Shown here piece by piece: positions 26,669 through 40,276 of a stretch of DNA of 64,000 nucleotides (position 1 is the first letter of the stretch; every line of letters begins with the position of its first letter). Origin of the DNA: Cinclus cinclus (lineage: Eukaryota > Chordata > Aves > Passeriformes > Cinclidae). The notes beneath the pieces are model-generated. The model had not been told where the DNA came from, ran no database searches, and was given only the letters and a program-made list of their open reading frames with translations. The position numbers were made by a program, and so were the translations under genes. The stretch covers positions 955,501-1,019,500 of the forward strand of contig NC_085084.1 in NCBI RefSeq assembly GCF_963662255.1, written 5' to 3'.

Positions 26669-27240
26669 ATTCAGCAGATAATATGTTTACACGCAATTTA
26701 TTCTGGTGACCCATGCAGCATGTGGAGCTGTTCACAAGGGGTTGAATCTCTCTTGAAAATGATGCAGAGAGAGAAATCAACCTCGAATGTGGTGTTCACA
26801 GCCTCTCTGTTCCCATGGCCACACAGAACCTCTCCTGTCTCACAAAAATAAAGCTGCAAGGGAGTACAACTGGGGGAAAAAATCCAGGCTCCCTTCTAAG
26901 GCATGAACATTTCACTTTGTTTTCCCATGAGAGTTTGGGAAGTAAATGGTTCTGCTGCACTGACAGGTATTTTACCCAGAAACAAATCATCCAAAAGTAG
27001 TAATGAAGCTGTTGCTACCTAGGGGATGGAATTTGGACCCCATTTCAAACTTTAAATTCCTACACCTGGCTAGCAATCCAAACCTGTGATTATTTTGAGG
27101 GTATTCCTTTCCAAAACACATTGAAGTGCCCCTTGAGGCTGCTCATGGTTTTGGGAGGCCACCTCTTCTGAGCTTCACTTCAAAGGCCAGAAAAAATACA
27201 ATTTATGGAAGGGGCTCACAAGCCACAGACGCTCAGTACA

Positions 27241-27365
27241 TTTTTTTTACAATAACTGTTAATTAATTATTAACAATTAACAATAATAGTAATAACAATA
27301 ATGATTAAATAATAATTAATTATTTACTACAATTATCAAAATTAATAACCATAATGATGGTTTTC
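27241..27365. repeat. AT-rich low-complexity block (TTAA/ATAA repeats)
   Basis: About 125 bp almost entirely A and T, built from overlapping AATTAA, AACAAT and AATAAT units, including the near-palindrome GTTAATTAATTATTAAC. It is likely an imperfect microsatellite. Confidence 0.85.
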
Positions 27366-30300
27366 TGCTCCACAACCTTCTCCCTGCTACAGACTTTCAA
27401 AAAACCCCAAATGTTGTTTTACATGCAATAGTAGACTTCTGTGGGCCTGGTTTAACTCTTTGGTTAAATAGCATTTTGGTTGCTCAGTGAGAACATGAAC
27501 AGAAATATCATTATAAATAACTTAAGAGATGAAAACCTGACACAGTTCACTGTCAACAGCTGACTTTTGTGAGACTAATAAAATTTTTAAAGTGTAACAT
27601 AACTCATGGCCAAATAACACAGATTCTATCCAAGTCTTGCTTACAGTTCTTCAAAATCAGCAATATAAAACTTCAATTTATTTGTAATTTTACAAGCCTG
27701 TGATGGAGCAAACTGAAACTGGAGATAATTTTACATGGGATTTCTACTGAGTTTTATAAAGTCTATAAAGTTCACTTATGGGAATTTCCACCCTAAGACT
27801 ATAAAACATACCTGAACTAACACTATGGATGAATAGCAATAACAAATGCAAACTGGATGTTGTTTAGGTCATACTTACACCAATGACATCTTTTTCTAAC
27901 CCCCAGTCACAATCTCTCAACCATTTCTAATTAATGGCAACCAACCCAACTAAAATAACCCACACTGAAGTTTTTTGAGTTATGGAAAACAAACTTCTAA
28001 CCCGGGCCTTCCCATTATCTATAAATCACTACAATATTTTGTAAAAGGAGAAGATAGATAACCTTGTGTTTTGGTTTGTTTTTTTTTTCTAAATTTCAGC
28101 ATGCACACTCTGAGGCATGTGAAGCCATTAATCACAAATGGAAAATCCATTTCTTTATTCACACAAAGAAGACTTGAACACAATCAGTGTGTGTAACTCG
28201 ATACATGGATTGGAACCTACAAACTGATGGTATTTAAGGTTCTACACGCACATTACTGGCCTTGGAATAACATGTGACTGGGGAATTCAGAGTCTAAGCT
28301 GCTGCCAAACCAAAACCAGTGTCACTCAACAACACCCAAAACTCTTCAACAGCTCCACACTGAGCACTGCAACATGACAGGGAATGGAGAACTCTGACAC
28401 TTCCCCACAAATCCAGCAGAAGCACTGGATAAAAGAGAGCTACAGTGGGGAAAAAAGCCAATTATCTGGAGGAAAGGAGTATTGATGGCAATCAGGTACA
28501 CTGAGATTCCTTTGACTCTATCCTTACTTTTATTTTTTTGAAACTTCTCAGCTCAGATTAATTTTTCTGCCTTCTGCATTTAACTCCATCTATATTTTCA
28601 GCTTCCTTCCCAGCACATTTTCTTTGGTTCCAGGCTAATTGTGTTTCCAGGTCACACCATGCCTAGTGTACCCCTTGTACAATTTAAACCATTTAGACAA
28701 AACTTCATTATTTTATGCAAAGTATTAAAACCAAACCTCTTTGTGCCTTTAGCCAACAATAAAAAGAACAAATTTAAGCCCAAAATCCAGCATCTGAACC
28801 TCCTTTTGTCAGATGCTCTGTGATGGTTTTTTCCATACTGTTAAAGCAACAGCTGTTGCTGAGTATTTTTAAACACAGGAGCATTTATTTCTGTGCTGCT
28901 GGATAAGATAGCTAAAATTTAAAGTGACAATAAATTAAAGCTCATTATTGTCATAGTAATGGCAGTGTAATGTGTTTAAATGGTACTTAGAGATTGTGTC
29001 TTCTGAAGTTGAGATTAATTACACCTGTGCTACCTATCACTGATTTATTTGAAAAATTACAGCCCATGGTGAGGCTTAAGAAAATCCTGAGTTGATCTCA
29101 CCTGTAACTTCTGTATTTTTAAATAAAGGACATATAGAGAGACAAAACATAATTAATATAATGGAAATCATCACCCAAAATAACAGAACATGTGACAGGA
29201 TGGCAGCACACAACAACACAACTCACTTTACAGGAGTGTTTTCAGGGAATTGGGGTTATTTCCGTAATAAATTATTCCTTAGAAGATTTATAACTCTGTT
29301 TCAAGGTAAGTATGGTAGGAGTTGGAAGGACTCAGGAAGGACTGCAAGATTACATCAGTAAGCAGGTCCCTGCTGATTCTTTTAACCACTTAGGACCTGA
29401 TGTTCTGATATCCAAGATGATTTCATATCAAACTCAGCAATATCCTTTTTTGGTGTGACCTCAGAGAGATTTCAGCAGCCAGTCAGCAGAGCAGGGAGCA
29501 CAGAGGCAGAAATGTCTGAGTCCTGCTCATACAGGCAGCATTTGAATGCTGTTGCTTCTGCTCCATCTAAATTTTCATGGATTTGATTTGGAGGGAAAAT
29601 CTCCAACAGTAGCAAAATGTAAGATTCTCACAAATGCACACACTTCCAAGGACTGTAAAAACATTCTACTACCCAAATTCAATAAAGCAGCTGCACTTTT
29701 ACAGGAGTACAAGAGGACATTTAATGATTACAGTCCTGCAGATCCATCACATACTGATATTTTTCTGGAAATGTGCTACCTAAGTAGATGAAACACCACT
29801 GACCTTTTCTTTTTTCTTCTTTTTTTTTTTTTAATAAACTATGAATGTTTAATGCAACCAAGGTGTCCTAGTACTTTTGACCCTTCACTAAATTTCAGAT
29901 TCCTATAAATTGCTGTCCTAAGTTGATGAAATGGTTTAAGTTTGTAATCATGACACTGTTTTACATCTCCCACATTCAAAGTTGAACCTAAGAATCATAA
30001 CTGTGGAGAACACAGGTGAGCAGCATCATAACTAAAGCAGAAAGGTTTAGAGAGCTGCAGATTAAAATCAAGGATGACTAATGCAAATATTTGCAGCAAT
30101 CTCAATTAGGATTTGTCACTGACATAAAACATTACTGTATGAATGGTGTGGTTTTCATTCAATCCAGCTGTGAATTATGATGCATACCTTTATGTTTGTG
30201 TTTTCATTTGTATATTCATTTTAAAATTCACATATAATTGCATTTGTATCTGTGTGTAACACACTGTTCAAAGCGACATTTTATTCCTAGTAAGACACTA

Positions 30301-30745
30301 CACTGAAAACTTCAATAGCTGTGAATTCTTCAGAGGTACAATTTTACTATACTAATTGTTCTCAGTACCCACTTCAAGACCTAGCACTTTCAAATCTTGC
30401 TACTGCCCAGACAGAGCTTTTATTACACATGTAAAATCCCTCAAAATCAGGCAAATTATCCCAGTATCATCAGTTTGCTCATTGTGGGGCAGCAGGAGAC
30501 AACAGGAGAAGATGCAGTAAACTAAAAGTAGTTATTTTGAGGTGTTTTTTTGGAAAAAAAGGGAAAAATCGGTAACTACTTCCTTTTGCTTCTAAACTCT
30601 GTATGACTTGGAACCAAGTCCCCAATTTCTTCCAATCAGCTTTGTTCTTATCCTTAATATCTGTCATTTTTGATCCCTCCAAAGCTTGCAGTGCTGACAG
30701 CATTACTGGCATAGAAAACAAATTCCCCCATTTCTATGAATTACT

Positions 30746-30970
30746 ATAGGATCACCAAGTAATTTAGGTTGGAGGAGACTTCTGGAATTCCTCTACTTCA
30801 GCCTTCCCAAAGCAGGTTCAGCTGAGCAGGGACTGGACAAGACAAGCTCTGAATATCCCAAAAAATGATACTACAACTTCTCTGGACAACCTGTGACAGA
30901 GTTTTGTCAAAGGTGATGTAAAAAAGGTTTTCCTTATTTTAACCTGGAGTTTCCTGTGCTCTGCTCAAAC
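30746..30970 (-). mobile_element. Old CR1 LINE fragment (reversed)
   Basis: It starts ATAGGATCACCAAGTAATTTAG and GTTGGAGGAGACTTCTGGAA, then GGTTCAGCTGAGCAGG, GAATATCCCAAAAAATG, ACTTCTCTGGACAACCTG and TTTTCCTTATTTTAACCTGG. The order of these blocks is that of a CR1 3' region read in reverse (AGGTTGGAAGAGAC, then AGCAGGTT..., then CTCTGGGCAACCTG, then the AAGTTCTTCCTCAT block). It is clearly diverged, so probably one of the older insertions in the window. It has no coding capacity. Confidence 0.75.
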
Positions 30971-31429
30971 CTTGTTTAGGTCAAATCACCCAGTAGAACA
31001 GATTTCTGAAATAATTTGCCCATTTAATTTGCACTATTCATACAATCTGTAAAATATAAAAAACATGTTCTCTGTGCATTTCATTTACACTGCCATTTTC
31101 TTTTTAAATTAGAGGGGGAAATAAATTGTGATACAAGAATCTCAAGACTCACTGCATTTGAGAGGCAAGAATATGATCAAAGACCTGGAAGGAGAGCTCC
31201 AGACTGCAAAGTGTAACTAACATGTTCATGTATTTCAGTTTTTTCATGGAACTAACAGAAGACTTCAACTGCACCAATCCCATCCAAGGTGGAATTTAAA
31301 ATCCCATTTCACTGGGAAGAAGGGAACAGGATAAAATTGGAATTGGAATTAATTATTGGAATTATTCCAAAAAAACTGGAATAAAATTCATACCTACAAA
31401 ATAAATAATTAACAGATATGATTTCTTAG

Positions 31430-31560
31430 AGTAATTTATGCTTGAACCAAAGCTTATTTTCTTTTAAAATCATAAAGAGATAAAATTAATTTATTTTAAA
31501 TAATAATAAATTAGAATAATAATTAATAAAATTAATAAGTAATAAATTAATTTTATGTGG
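31430..31560. repeat. AT-rich low-complexity block (TAAT/ATAA)
   Basis: Repeated TTAATAAAT and AATAATAA units over about 120 bp. A GGAATT cluster lies just to the left (31337-31385) and includes the perfect inverted repeat TTGGAATTATTCCAA. Confidence 0.8.
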
Positions 31561-31852
31561 TGGGAAAAATTTGAGCATGTAGAAGTTGCGTAAATTAAAA
31601 ATTATGCAGAAAAATGAAGCACACACCAGAATCCCCCACGGCTCTGCTCCCAAAAAGCTTTAAAGTTCCATAATGACCCTTCTTGTCCCAAAATATTCCC
31701 ATTTTCCCCAACAACCACTGTCAGTGCAGTTGATCTGACCTGGGACCTCACTGGCCATTCCATCCCAACAGGCTGCCACCAATAACTGGAATTTTCTTTT
31801 TATCCTCGTCAAAGGCTTGTTTATGGGTTCTTTTTGTGGTTTTGGGTCTGCT

Positions 31853-31890
31853 GTTTTGTTTGTTTGTTTGTGGTTTGTTTGTTTTTGGGG
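31853..31890. repeat. (GTTT)n microsatellite
   Basis: Short GTTT/TTTG repeat (TTTTGTTTGTTTGTTTGTGG then TTTGTTTGTTTTTGG). Simple intronic sequence. Confidence 0.8.
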
Positions 31891-34599
31891 GAGGACTATT
31901 AAATGAAAGGAACTGATTCAATGGCTCTGACTTGAAAATATCTCATGAAGGAAGAGCTTCAAAACCTTATCTCACTGGATTTAAGTACTTTGATACTCAA
32001 GGACAGAGCTGCAAGAATTCAGTACAAAATCCTTGTAAATTCTGAACTTAGAGTTGTAAGGAGAAGTTTGAATGTGAGCCGGGCCAAGATTTTCTCTCTT
32101 GGTTTTGTGCTAAAAACTACTTAGAGTGAAGAACTTGTAGGTGGACATTATAAACCAGATTAAAGTACAGTGTAAGCATGTGGACAGATGGAAACATGTC
32201 AGAACCTGCAAATGTAACTATTTGAGTAGGACTAAAACTAAATTAATTAATCATGGCAACCTTATTTTGTTGTCATTTGTAAATATTAGGCAAAACATTA
32301 CATCAATAATTTCAATTTTCTGCCAACAGATGTAAAAACATATTAAGGCCTTACTATTCAGACTCTCCCAGCATATAAACCAAACTATTTATTTTTTATT
32401 ATAATTAAGAAAATAAACAACTCATGCTTTGAAATCCATCATTTGCTGAGATACCAGGAGCCAGTCTGCTTTATAGTTGAGACTTTTAAAGGAGTAGGAT
32501 GTCAGCAATTTTAGAGGAAGAAAAACTTTTGCCTCTGTCAGAGTTATATTCCCTTTTAATTGTGACACCTTTCAGCTTGGTAAAACACTGAACATTTTCT
32601 CTAGTCTGCTCATTTTAAAGTTATTTTCTAAGTAAAAGCTCTTCCATCCCAGGGCTGTCTGTGACCTAAGCAGGTTGATTCCATGAGGAGCTGTGCAAAC
32701 CCTACATGGAAAATGGGGAAACAAAGGGAAGGTGAAAGGTGTTTGTACATTTATGGGCATTGAAGGAGTGTTACCAATAAAATTTGGCAATTTCATGAAG
32801 CTGGAGGTCTCAGCAGTGAAGGATCAGGACATCACTGGTGAGGAATGAGGATGGACAGGATGGCCCTCAAAGGGATAAAATTTATCAGGTGTTAACTGGG
32901 AAATGGATAGCACACCTACAAATTAACAGAATATATATTTTAATCAATGTATGGCAGAATAAATATATAACAATAAAGAGTGATTATGAGACCATGAAAG
33001 CAAACATACATGTGAAATTTGAAGTAATTTTGGTAAAGCACAAGAAAACACTGATTTCAGCCCAGAAATGATCTGTGAGATCCCAGCTGGGACATGGAAA
33101 ACTGTGACCATTGAGTAAAACTAATTTGGACTGTAACAGAATTAAAGAAATGCAGTGGCAAGACGTTTGATCATTAATGGTGGTGGAGAGCTAATCAAGC
33201 TTATATGGCCATTTATTAACCATAACTAATTTCACAATGGACATTCAGAAAACTGGCAAAGCAAATTGAAGACAGAGCATTTTCATGTTTCATATTAATA
33301 TTCATATCATTTTGACTCTGACATATTTTGAAGCAAAACTTTATAGATCTGTATAAAATCAACCAAAAGTTAACAAATGCAACTCCCTTCATGGTTTTGG
33401 ATGGGAGGGGTGGGGTTGTGACAAAGGGGTTGCCCAAATTTTAATACAAAATCATCAATTAAAACAAGAATACATATGATTAATAGAAAGCTTGTCCCAG
33501 CTTCTGGGGGTTTTTTTGCACAAAATCTCTCTTATATCTGCCACTCTCCTAAAAGTTGAAAAAAATGCTGAAGATGCTAATGCCTGTGTTCCCACACCAC
33601 AGTATTTTGTAACACTATTGTGCAACATGGTCAAAGGCTCTTGTGACCAAAATAACTCCACATAAATTCCTAGAAAACAGGACTGCAAATATTGTTGAAC
33701 TCCTTTTGATTTTAATCAGGCTACACTGTGTTACCCTGGCTGAAAACCTGCCCCAAAATATTAATGTCAAACTCTGGTTCCAGCAGCACAGAACAGGGAG
33801 GGGGAGGTTGGAAGCAGAAGACAGAAAATGAAGGAAAAGTGTTTTTTTAAAAATTTGACCAGAGCAAAGTTAGTACTCAAATTAGATTGTTTCCATCAAT
33901 TTCTATATATAATGCTAATAATGTATGTTCTTTAATATTGAAGACCATTAAAAATTTTTTGAGATGGCAATATTCACTTTCCCTGTTTCACAGGACAGCA
34001 GGTTTGGGGTAAAAATGTTACCAGGACAAGACAATGGCAACAGGAGCTGCAGGATCCCAGAGCTCCCAGCCCCACATCTAACCCTTCTTATCATATGATT
34101 TCTTCCTGAAACTACATGTTGTACCTATGACTGGATGTAACTGCAGCAGGCCTTTGTGTAGGACTGATTATTATTTTTAAGGCGCCAGGAAACCTCTTGC
34201 TTGGTTTTAAGGATCCAAGAAAAAACACTTGAGGAAAAGTGGAAAGGAAGTGGGGGGAATTAGGGAAAAAGTAATCGTGTTCAGAAATAAATCCTGACAT
34301 CTGGTTTCATCCACAAGGTGAGGAGGGGGCACCTGGACACCTTACCCTGCCCACTTGTGGTGCAGGTAAAGGGAAGGCACTTGAGACAAAATGGCTTTTT
34401 CTAATGCTCACCTACAGAAATGGAAAATTCCATTTCAGCAAGAGCCACTTAAGAACTGTCCAAAATCAAGAGAATATCCTTGAATGTCAACATACATCGA
34501 CGATGCTGTTTTCTAAAATAAACAAATACAGCTGATATGACGCCAGTAACAAATTGATTATGTGTTAAACAGAAGTATCTTAAGGATCTTTAAGGAAGA

Positions 34600-35762
34600 C
34601 TTCCATAGGGCTCAAGAGCCAGTGACCCACAGGAGCAAGAACCTGGCAAGGGAAGCAAGAGGCAAAGGAGCAGGGACCTGCTGGACACAGTAAAGGGACA
34701 GAAGGAAATGCACAGGCAGTGGGAAAGGAGAGGTGACCTGGGAAGAGTCTGGAGGCGAGTGTGGGTTGTGTAGGAGTTGGGGTGAGGAAGGACAAGGCAG
34801 AGCTGGAGCTGAACCTCTCAAGGGACACACAGAATAACAGAAAAGGCTTCTACAGGTCTGTCAGACAGGTCAGAGCTGCCAAGCCACTCTTCAGAGTACT
34901 GGAAATGTCCTGGCAGTCAGATGAAGTCCCAGGTGACTGGAAAAAGGGAAACACTGTTCCATTCTTTTGAAGGGTGGAAATGAGGACCCTGGGAATTCTG
35001 CCCTTCCAGCCTCTCTCTGAGCCTGGGCAGTCCTGGGACAGCCCCTCCTGGAAGCTCTGCTGAGGCAGGAGGGACAGGAGGTGACTCACCACGGGCCAGT
35101 CCTGCCTGACCAACCCCCTGGCCTTCTCTGAAGAGCTGACTCCATCAACGAACAAGGCAGGGCTGCAGATGGCATTTACCTGGACTGCTGCAAAGCCTTT
35201 GACACTGACCCCCACAGCATCCTGCTCTCCACGCTGGAGAGAGATGGATTTGGCTGCTATGGGGATTAGGAATTGGCTGGGCACATCCACAGGGGAGTGG
35301 AAAACAAATCAACAAATCAAAGTCCTGATGGACATCAGTGACCAGTGGAGTCCCTCAGGGTCAGAGCTGGCACCAGTGACATTTTCAGTACCTGCACCAG
35401 TGACACAGACAGAGCAGCCAGGGCACCCCAGATGGTGACACCGAGCTGGGGGTGCAGTGACAGCCCTGAGGGACAGGGTGGCACCCAGAGGGACCTGGAC
35501 ATGCCAGGAGTGACCCTGGGGATCTCAGGAGGTTTAACCAGGCCAGGGGCTGCTACTGAGCTCCTGGCACAGGGTGGAATTCCCAGAGCAGCTGTGGCTG
35601 CCCCTGGATCCCTGGCAGTGCCCAAGGCCAGGTTGGACACTGGGGCTGGAGCACCTGGGACAGTGGGAGGTGTCCCTAACATGGGTGGGGTGGGAATGGA
35701 TGGGATTTAAAGCCCCTTCCAACCCAAACCATCTTTGTGTGTGATCCTGTGATTCTATTTTA
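34600..35762 (+). mobile_element. CR1 LINE, decayed, with reverse-transcriptase motifs and an internal deletion
   Basis: The longest transposon remnant here. On the plus strand, from about 34797 the frame reads KDKAELELNLSRDTQNNRKG and then SWQSDEVPGDWKKG, the region before the reverse-transcriptase (RT) core of CR1 ORF2. After a frameshift come KGGNEDPGN, SCLTNPLAF (about 35100) and YLDCCKAFDTDPHSILL (about 35174-35225), the RT motif-A block. A remnant of the GVPQGS block follows near 35345 and a decayed ADDTKLG-like PDGDTELG near 35430. The sequence then passes within about 200 bp to the ORF2 C-terminus/3' UTR and the tail CCCCTTCCAACCCAAACCAT..TGATTCTATT. Stops and frame changes make it a pseudogene. 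The 5' boundary is approximate. Confidence 0.88.
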
Positions 35763-38700
35763 CCTAACAGAAAATAAACTCTAGTGAAACAGTTACTTGT
35801 TTCTCAAAGATAGGATACAAAAGACAAAATGATGCCTGCTTATGTTCTCCTTGGGAAAAAAAAAAAACAAAACAAACAAACCTCAAAAACTAAGATTACT
35901 GTACAATGGGTAAAGCAACAGCAAAAATTCCTGCTTATAAAATGCTGGTGAACTAATGTACCCAAGCTCATACTGAATTGCTTTTTCCCATAAATGATCC
36001 AAACATCAATACTCAGAGTTATTTTCTTTCTCTTCACTCTCACTGCATCGCTTATTCTGGAAGAGACTCAGTCTTGAAGACATTGCCCGCAGTTGTCTTA
36101 AATATTACTTTATACAAGTGGTTTTGTGCATTAATACTACCTTAATGAAAACTCAAAAAAGTCCTTTCACTGACTAGAAATCTCACCATTTATTTTCCAC
36201 TGAAAGCCATCTGCAAGTATTAAATAGAGTATTTTGAAACATAAAAATATCTTAAACTAAGGATATTTTCACATGAAAACAAAATGATCAGACACTACTT
36301 TGGATAGTGAAGAAAAGTCTGGGCACTGCTACACAAGAGTAATGGAATGACTGAAAATATTACTGTATTTTTATCTTTTTTTTCTTTTTTAAGATATGTT
36401 TAAAGAGGCATCAGCTGTTGGAACAAGCAACTCATCAGTGCAGGGGTTAAATGAAAAATGGTGTCACAGCAAAGCTATAAAATTTGTTTTCCTACATTAA
36501 AAATGAATCTCATGCTAAGGTTATTTAGTCATGCCCTGGTTCAGAACATTTCCACTCCTTCTGTGATCTCAGGCTCTGCACTGAAGAGCTTCCCATGGTG
36601 TGTTCACAGGCAGCCCTGAGCACACCCCATCCCTCCAACAGCAATAATTTAATGAGCTGAGCCACCACCAGCAACAGGCACTGCATGCACAGTTTCGAGA
36701 ACATTAACCTCCTCCCTCACCATTCAAAATCCAATTACCCACCCAGACTACAAGCATCACAATTACTCTTCATTTTAAAAAAAAATCAGTACCATCTAAT
36801 ATTATAAATCTAGCTCAATGTGCAATTATTTCCCATAACAAATGTAGCATTTGAAATAATTGTTCAGAATCCTTTCTGGAAAGCAATCCCAAACCAAAGC
36901 TGGTTCTGTACAGCTCAAAAAGCATTTTTATCACAAGAGTATGGGCAAGGGGTTGGAAGGAAGAAAACCTCTGGTGGTTGCAGTGACCATTATTGCACAG
37001 AAGCCAGATGAGGCCCTAACAAACATTTTTCATTATGAGTTTATAAAATTTTCCATACCAATTCCCACCCTGTTTATTATGCAAGTCTTACATAAGCTTA
37101 TTTTCCTGTGTTATCATAAATAATTTGAAACTGACAAATATGGTGTTTTTTCATGACTAAGGAGAGAACTTCCTCAAATGCCATTTTCAGAAATACCTTT
37201 TGTAAAAAGAAAGTGGAAAAAAGAATATCTCACAAATACAACAAGAGAATGTTAAATGCAAGAGGTTTGTGTCAGAAAAACTGATTAGTTTGAGCCCTGA
37301 ATTTATACATCATGTGAACAATTAGGCAGGTTTTTTACAGATGGTGTATTTTGTCAAACTTCAAAACAATTATTTTCTGCATATATGAATTTATATAGCA
37401 ATTATAATAATATATATTGTTTATATATAAGCAGGATTACACATTTCAGTGGTAGGAGTGCAAACCAAACAGCAGTATGCCAACAATTAGAGCACTTTCA
37501 CTAAGCTCTGGAAATACTAAAATTTTTCAAGGACAATTTCAAGAAGTGTGTAAGATGCTGAACCACACAAGTTCTGAACCAAATATTTATGGTTTTTAAC
37601 ACCCACTGCCTTACAGAGATTGTTTAAAATTATTCCATCTGTGGATACAGGCACTCAAATAGATGAAAATCTTTGATCATAAAGGGCTCACCAGCCTTAC
37701 TGGAGCATCACAAGATCCAAAAGCCAGCGGTTACAGTTATATGGTTAAAACTGAGAATTATTACTCAGCAGTTAAGAGCTGTTTCCACGATGTTAGGATT
37801 ATTAATCACAGAACTCACTCACCAAAAGAGGTCATGGGCTTCTTATTGCACGGCAGTTGTTCAGGTAAGGCTTTTTTTAAAGTCATGCTTCTACACACTT
37901 TGAAAAAAAAAAATATATGCTGTGCCCAGAGCCCCACTTTCTCTGCTTCTTTCCTTCTTTTGCCCTGGGGAGAATGGAGATGCTTCCACTGCCCCAGGGT
38001 GCTTGGAACAGTTGTGACCCTGTGTGGTGGCATCAGACAGGGCTAAAACTCCTCCCCAGTGAACGTGCCATGGTCCAGACCCTCTCCCCTGTGGTTACGG
38101 CTGTTCTGACAGGGGCTGGTCCTCATTTTTCAGCAACAGACTGTTAATTATCTGGGCTGTTTTTGATAAACTTAGGAAATTGGTTTAGTTCACTTTTCCC
38201 TTCTCATTTTCCTTTGAACACTCCTCTCTTAAATTTATGTTCCTTACTGTTCACATCACAAAAATCACCTCATTTCACAATTCCCTGTTCTTCCTTGAAG
38301 CACATTTGACACTTTACTGGTTAAGCATCCCATCTTACTCATCCTTGCTGTTCAGTGGAACACTGACCTTTAAGAAACTGTTGGTTTCTTCTCAGACCAT
38401 GCTTCCACTAGACCTTTTTAGCTTTTAACCTCAGTGTCTCTCTGATTAACTGTCTGATTTTACTTCCTCTAAAGCTTAGTCTCCTCTTTGTTGCTTCTTG
38501 GTTCTCTACCTCCCCCTAGGATGTTGAATTTAATTTTACTGTAATTATTACTAAACTGGTGGTTCAGGCATTCCATCTGAAATTAACTAGTTAGGTATTT
38601 AATATTAAATTGAGAATAATGTTGAATCTCCAGTTAACTGTTCTGGAGAAGTTCTTTAATGTGCTGAAAAAACATACCTGAAGTTTTGTGCTATTCACTC

Positions 38701-40223
38701 ACTTCATTCCTAACTGAAATCTTCCATTATTGTAACAATTTAGACAAGATTGCACAGACTCTCCATCCCTCTCTGCTGGCACACCAGTATCCTCTCCTTG
38801 GCTCGTGTCTGAATTATGCAGTTTATTTAGCTTCTTTCACTTGGGAATGAAAATCTGAGAGGCTTTAAATCTGCCAGCTGACAGTGGCTGTGTAAAGAAA
38901 TAAGTGAAACTTGAATAAAATAAGCATTGCTTGAGCTACAGACTGACTGCCACTCCTTGCTTCTCACTTCCACACACAAATACACATTACATGTGAAAAA
39001 TGCCCCAAAACATCTAAACTCTATTTAACCTTGGCCTGCAGGTGCTAATAAATTTCAGCCTGACTTAAGGCTTTTTTATTTGCAATGAGCACCTACCGTC
39101 TGCAGTTTGATTAAAAAAAAAGAAAAACTCAGGCAAATCATAATTGATTATGGGGAATGTTGTATAAAGAAAAAGAAGGAGATAATTTTTACTACAGATA
39201 ATTTATGGTTTAAACAGAGACAGGAGATCTGAGAAAAGGACAGTTATGCCCAGTTTACAGCTAAAAACCTGAGGCCAAGAAATTATCTTCATACAGATTT
39301 CTGCCTCAGAGGTGGGCATTTTCCTCAGTCCATCCCACTTGACTCCCAATGTGCAGATAAAGATGTATAAATAACTAAAAGGTTATCCTTTCCTTCTGCA
39401 TTGTAAGGGAAGGAATAGAAGGAAACCACTGGAAGTCCTCCCTCTACCTCTGAACCAGCTGATGGAAAAGGAGTTCATCAAAATACACGAGACCTGAAAA
39501 CCACACTCAACAACTTCTGAGTGTTCTCTTTTATGGTTTTTAACATTTGCTGTTTTGCTATTTCAAGAACTTAGTGAAATTCTTATACCCAGACTACTTG
39601 AAAAGACCAGGAACAACATTCACTGTCTGTGTTTACTGTCTGAACTTATTCCCACGTTCTTTGATTAAATAAATGTTGTGAGTGCAATCATACCTGTTCT
39701 TTATTCTGTATGCTGCCTGAAAAATATAATTTCTGCAATATATGAAACACAGTGATTCTGATACCTAAAAGTCTGATGGTTAATTATGAAAGAAATCAGT
39801 TGCACACAACAAAGAGACTGACTTTGAAACTGGAAAATTTTGTGTCATTGGCAATGCCAGGAATAGCTTCCCAGAGGATGTTTTAAATTCCTGTATTATG
39901 TGGCTTTAGCACTGCTTTTTCTTCTATGGCAGAACAATTAGAGTTATATTAGAATAAATAGGAAGTTTATTGCCCTCTCCAATGTAGCAACAGAAAACTT
40001 TTGTTGCTGCTCAGGTGAGTCTTTCCTTTGGAGAGGAAAGAGACAGAAAGCAATGCCCAGAGAGAAGGAAAATCTAAAAATGTCTCATCTAAAATACATT
40101 GATAATACAATATTACCTGAGATCTAATCTTCCAGAGCAGAACTTGTGGGCAAGCATCTACTTTCAGGCTGTATCATGGCTAACTAAAGAGGTCAAAGCT
40201 ATGTTAAAACAATCTTATCTACC

Positions 40224-40276
<53 letters not shown>

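Larger units (their letters stand above)
14623..30745. other. Intron stretch without recognised genes
   Basis: Mostly AT-rich unique sequence. I see only T/A-rich simple repeats (about 15294, 18250, 20488, 26275, 26650), the AT block at 27241, and a small perfect inverted repeat CCGTTATAAAGTAACGG near 15466-15482. Open frames of 60-110 codons occur on both strands at the density expected by chance. None shows a recognisable domain. Confidence 0.7.
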
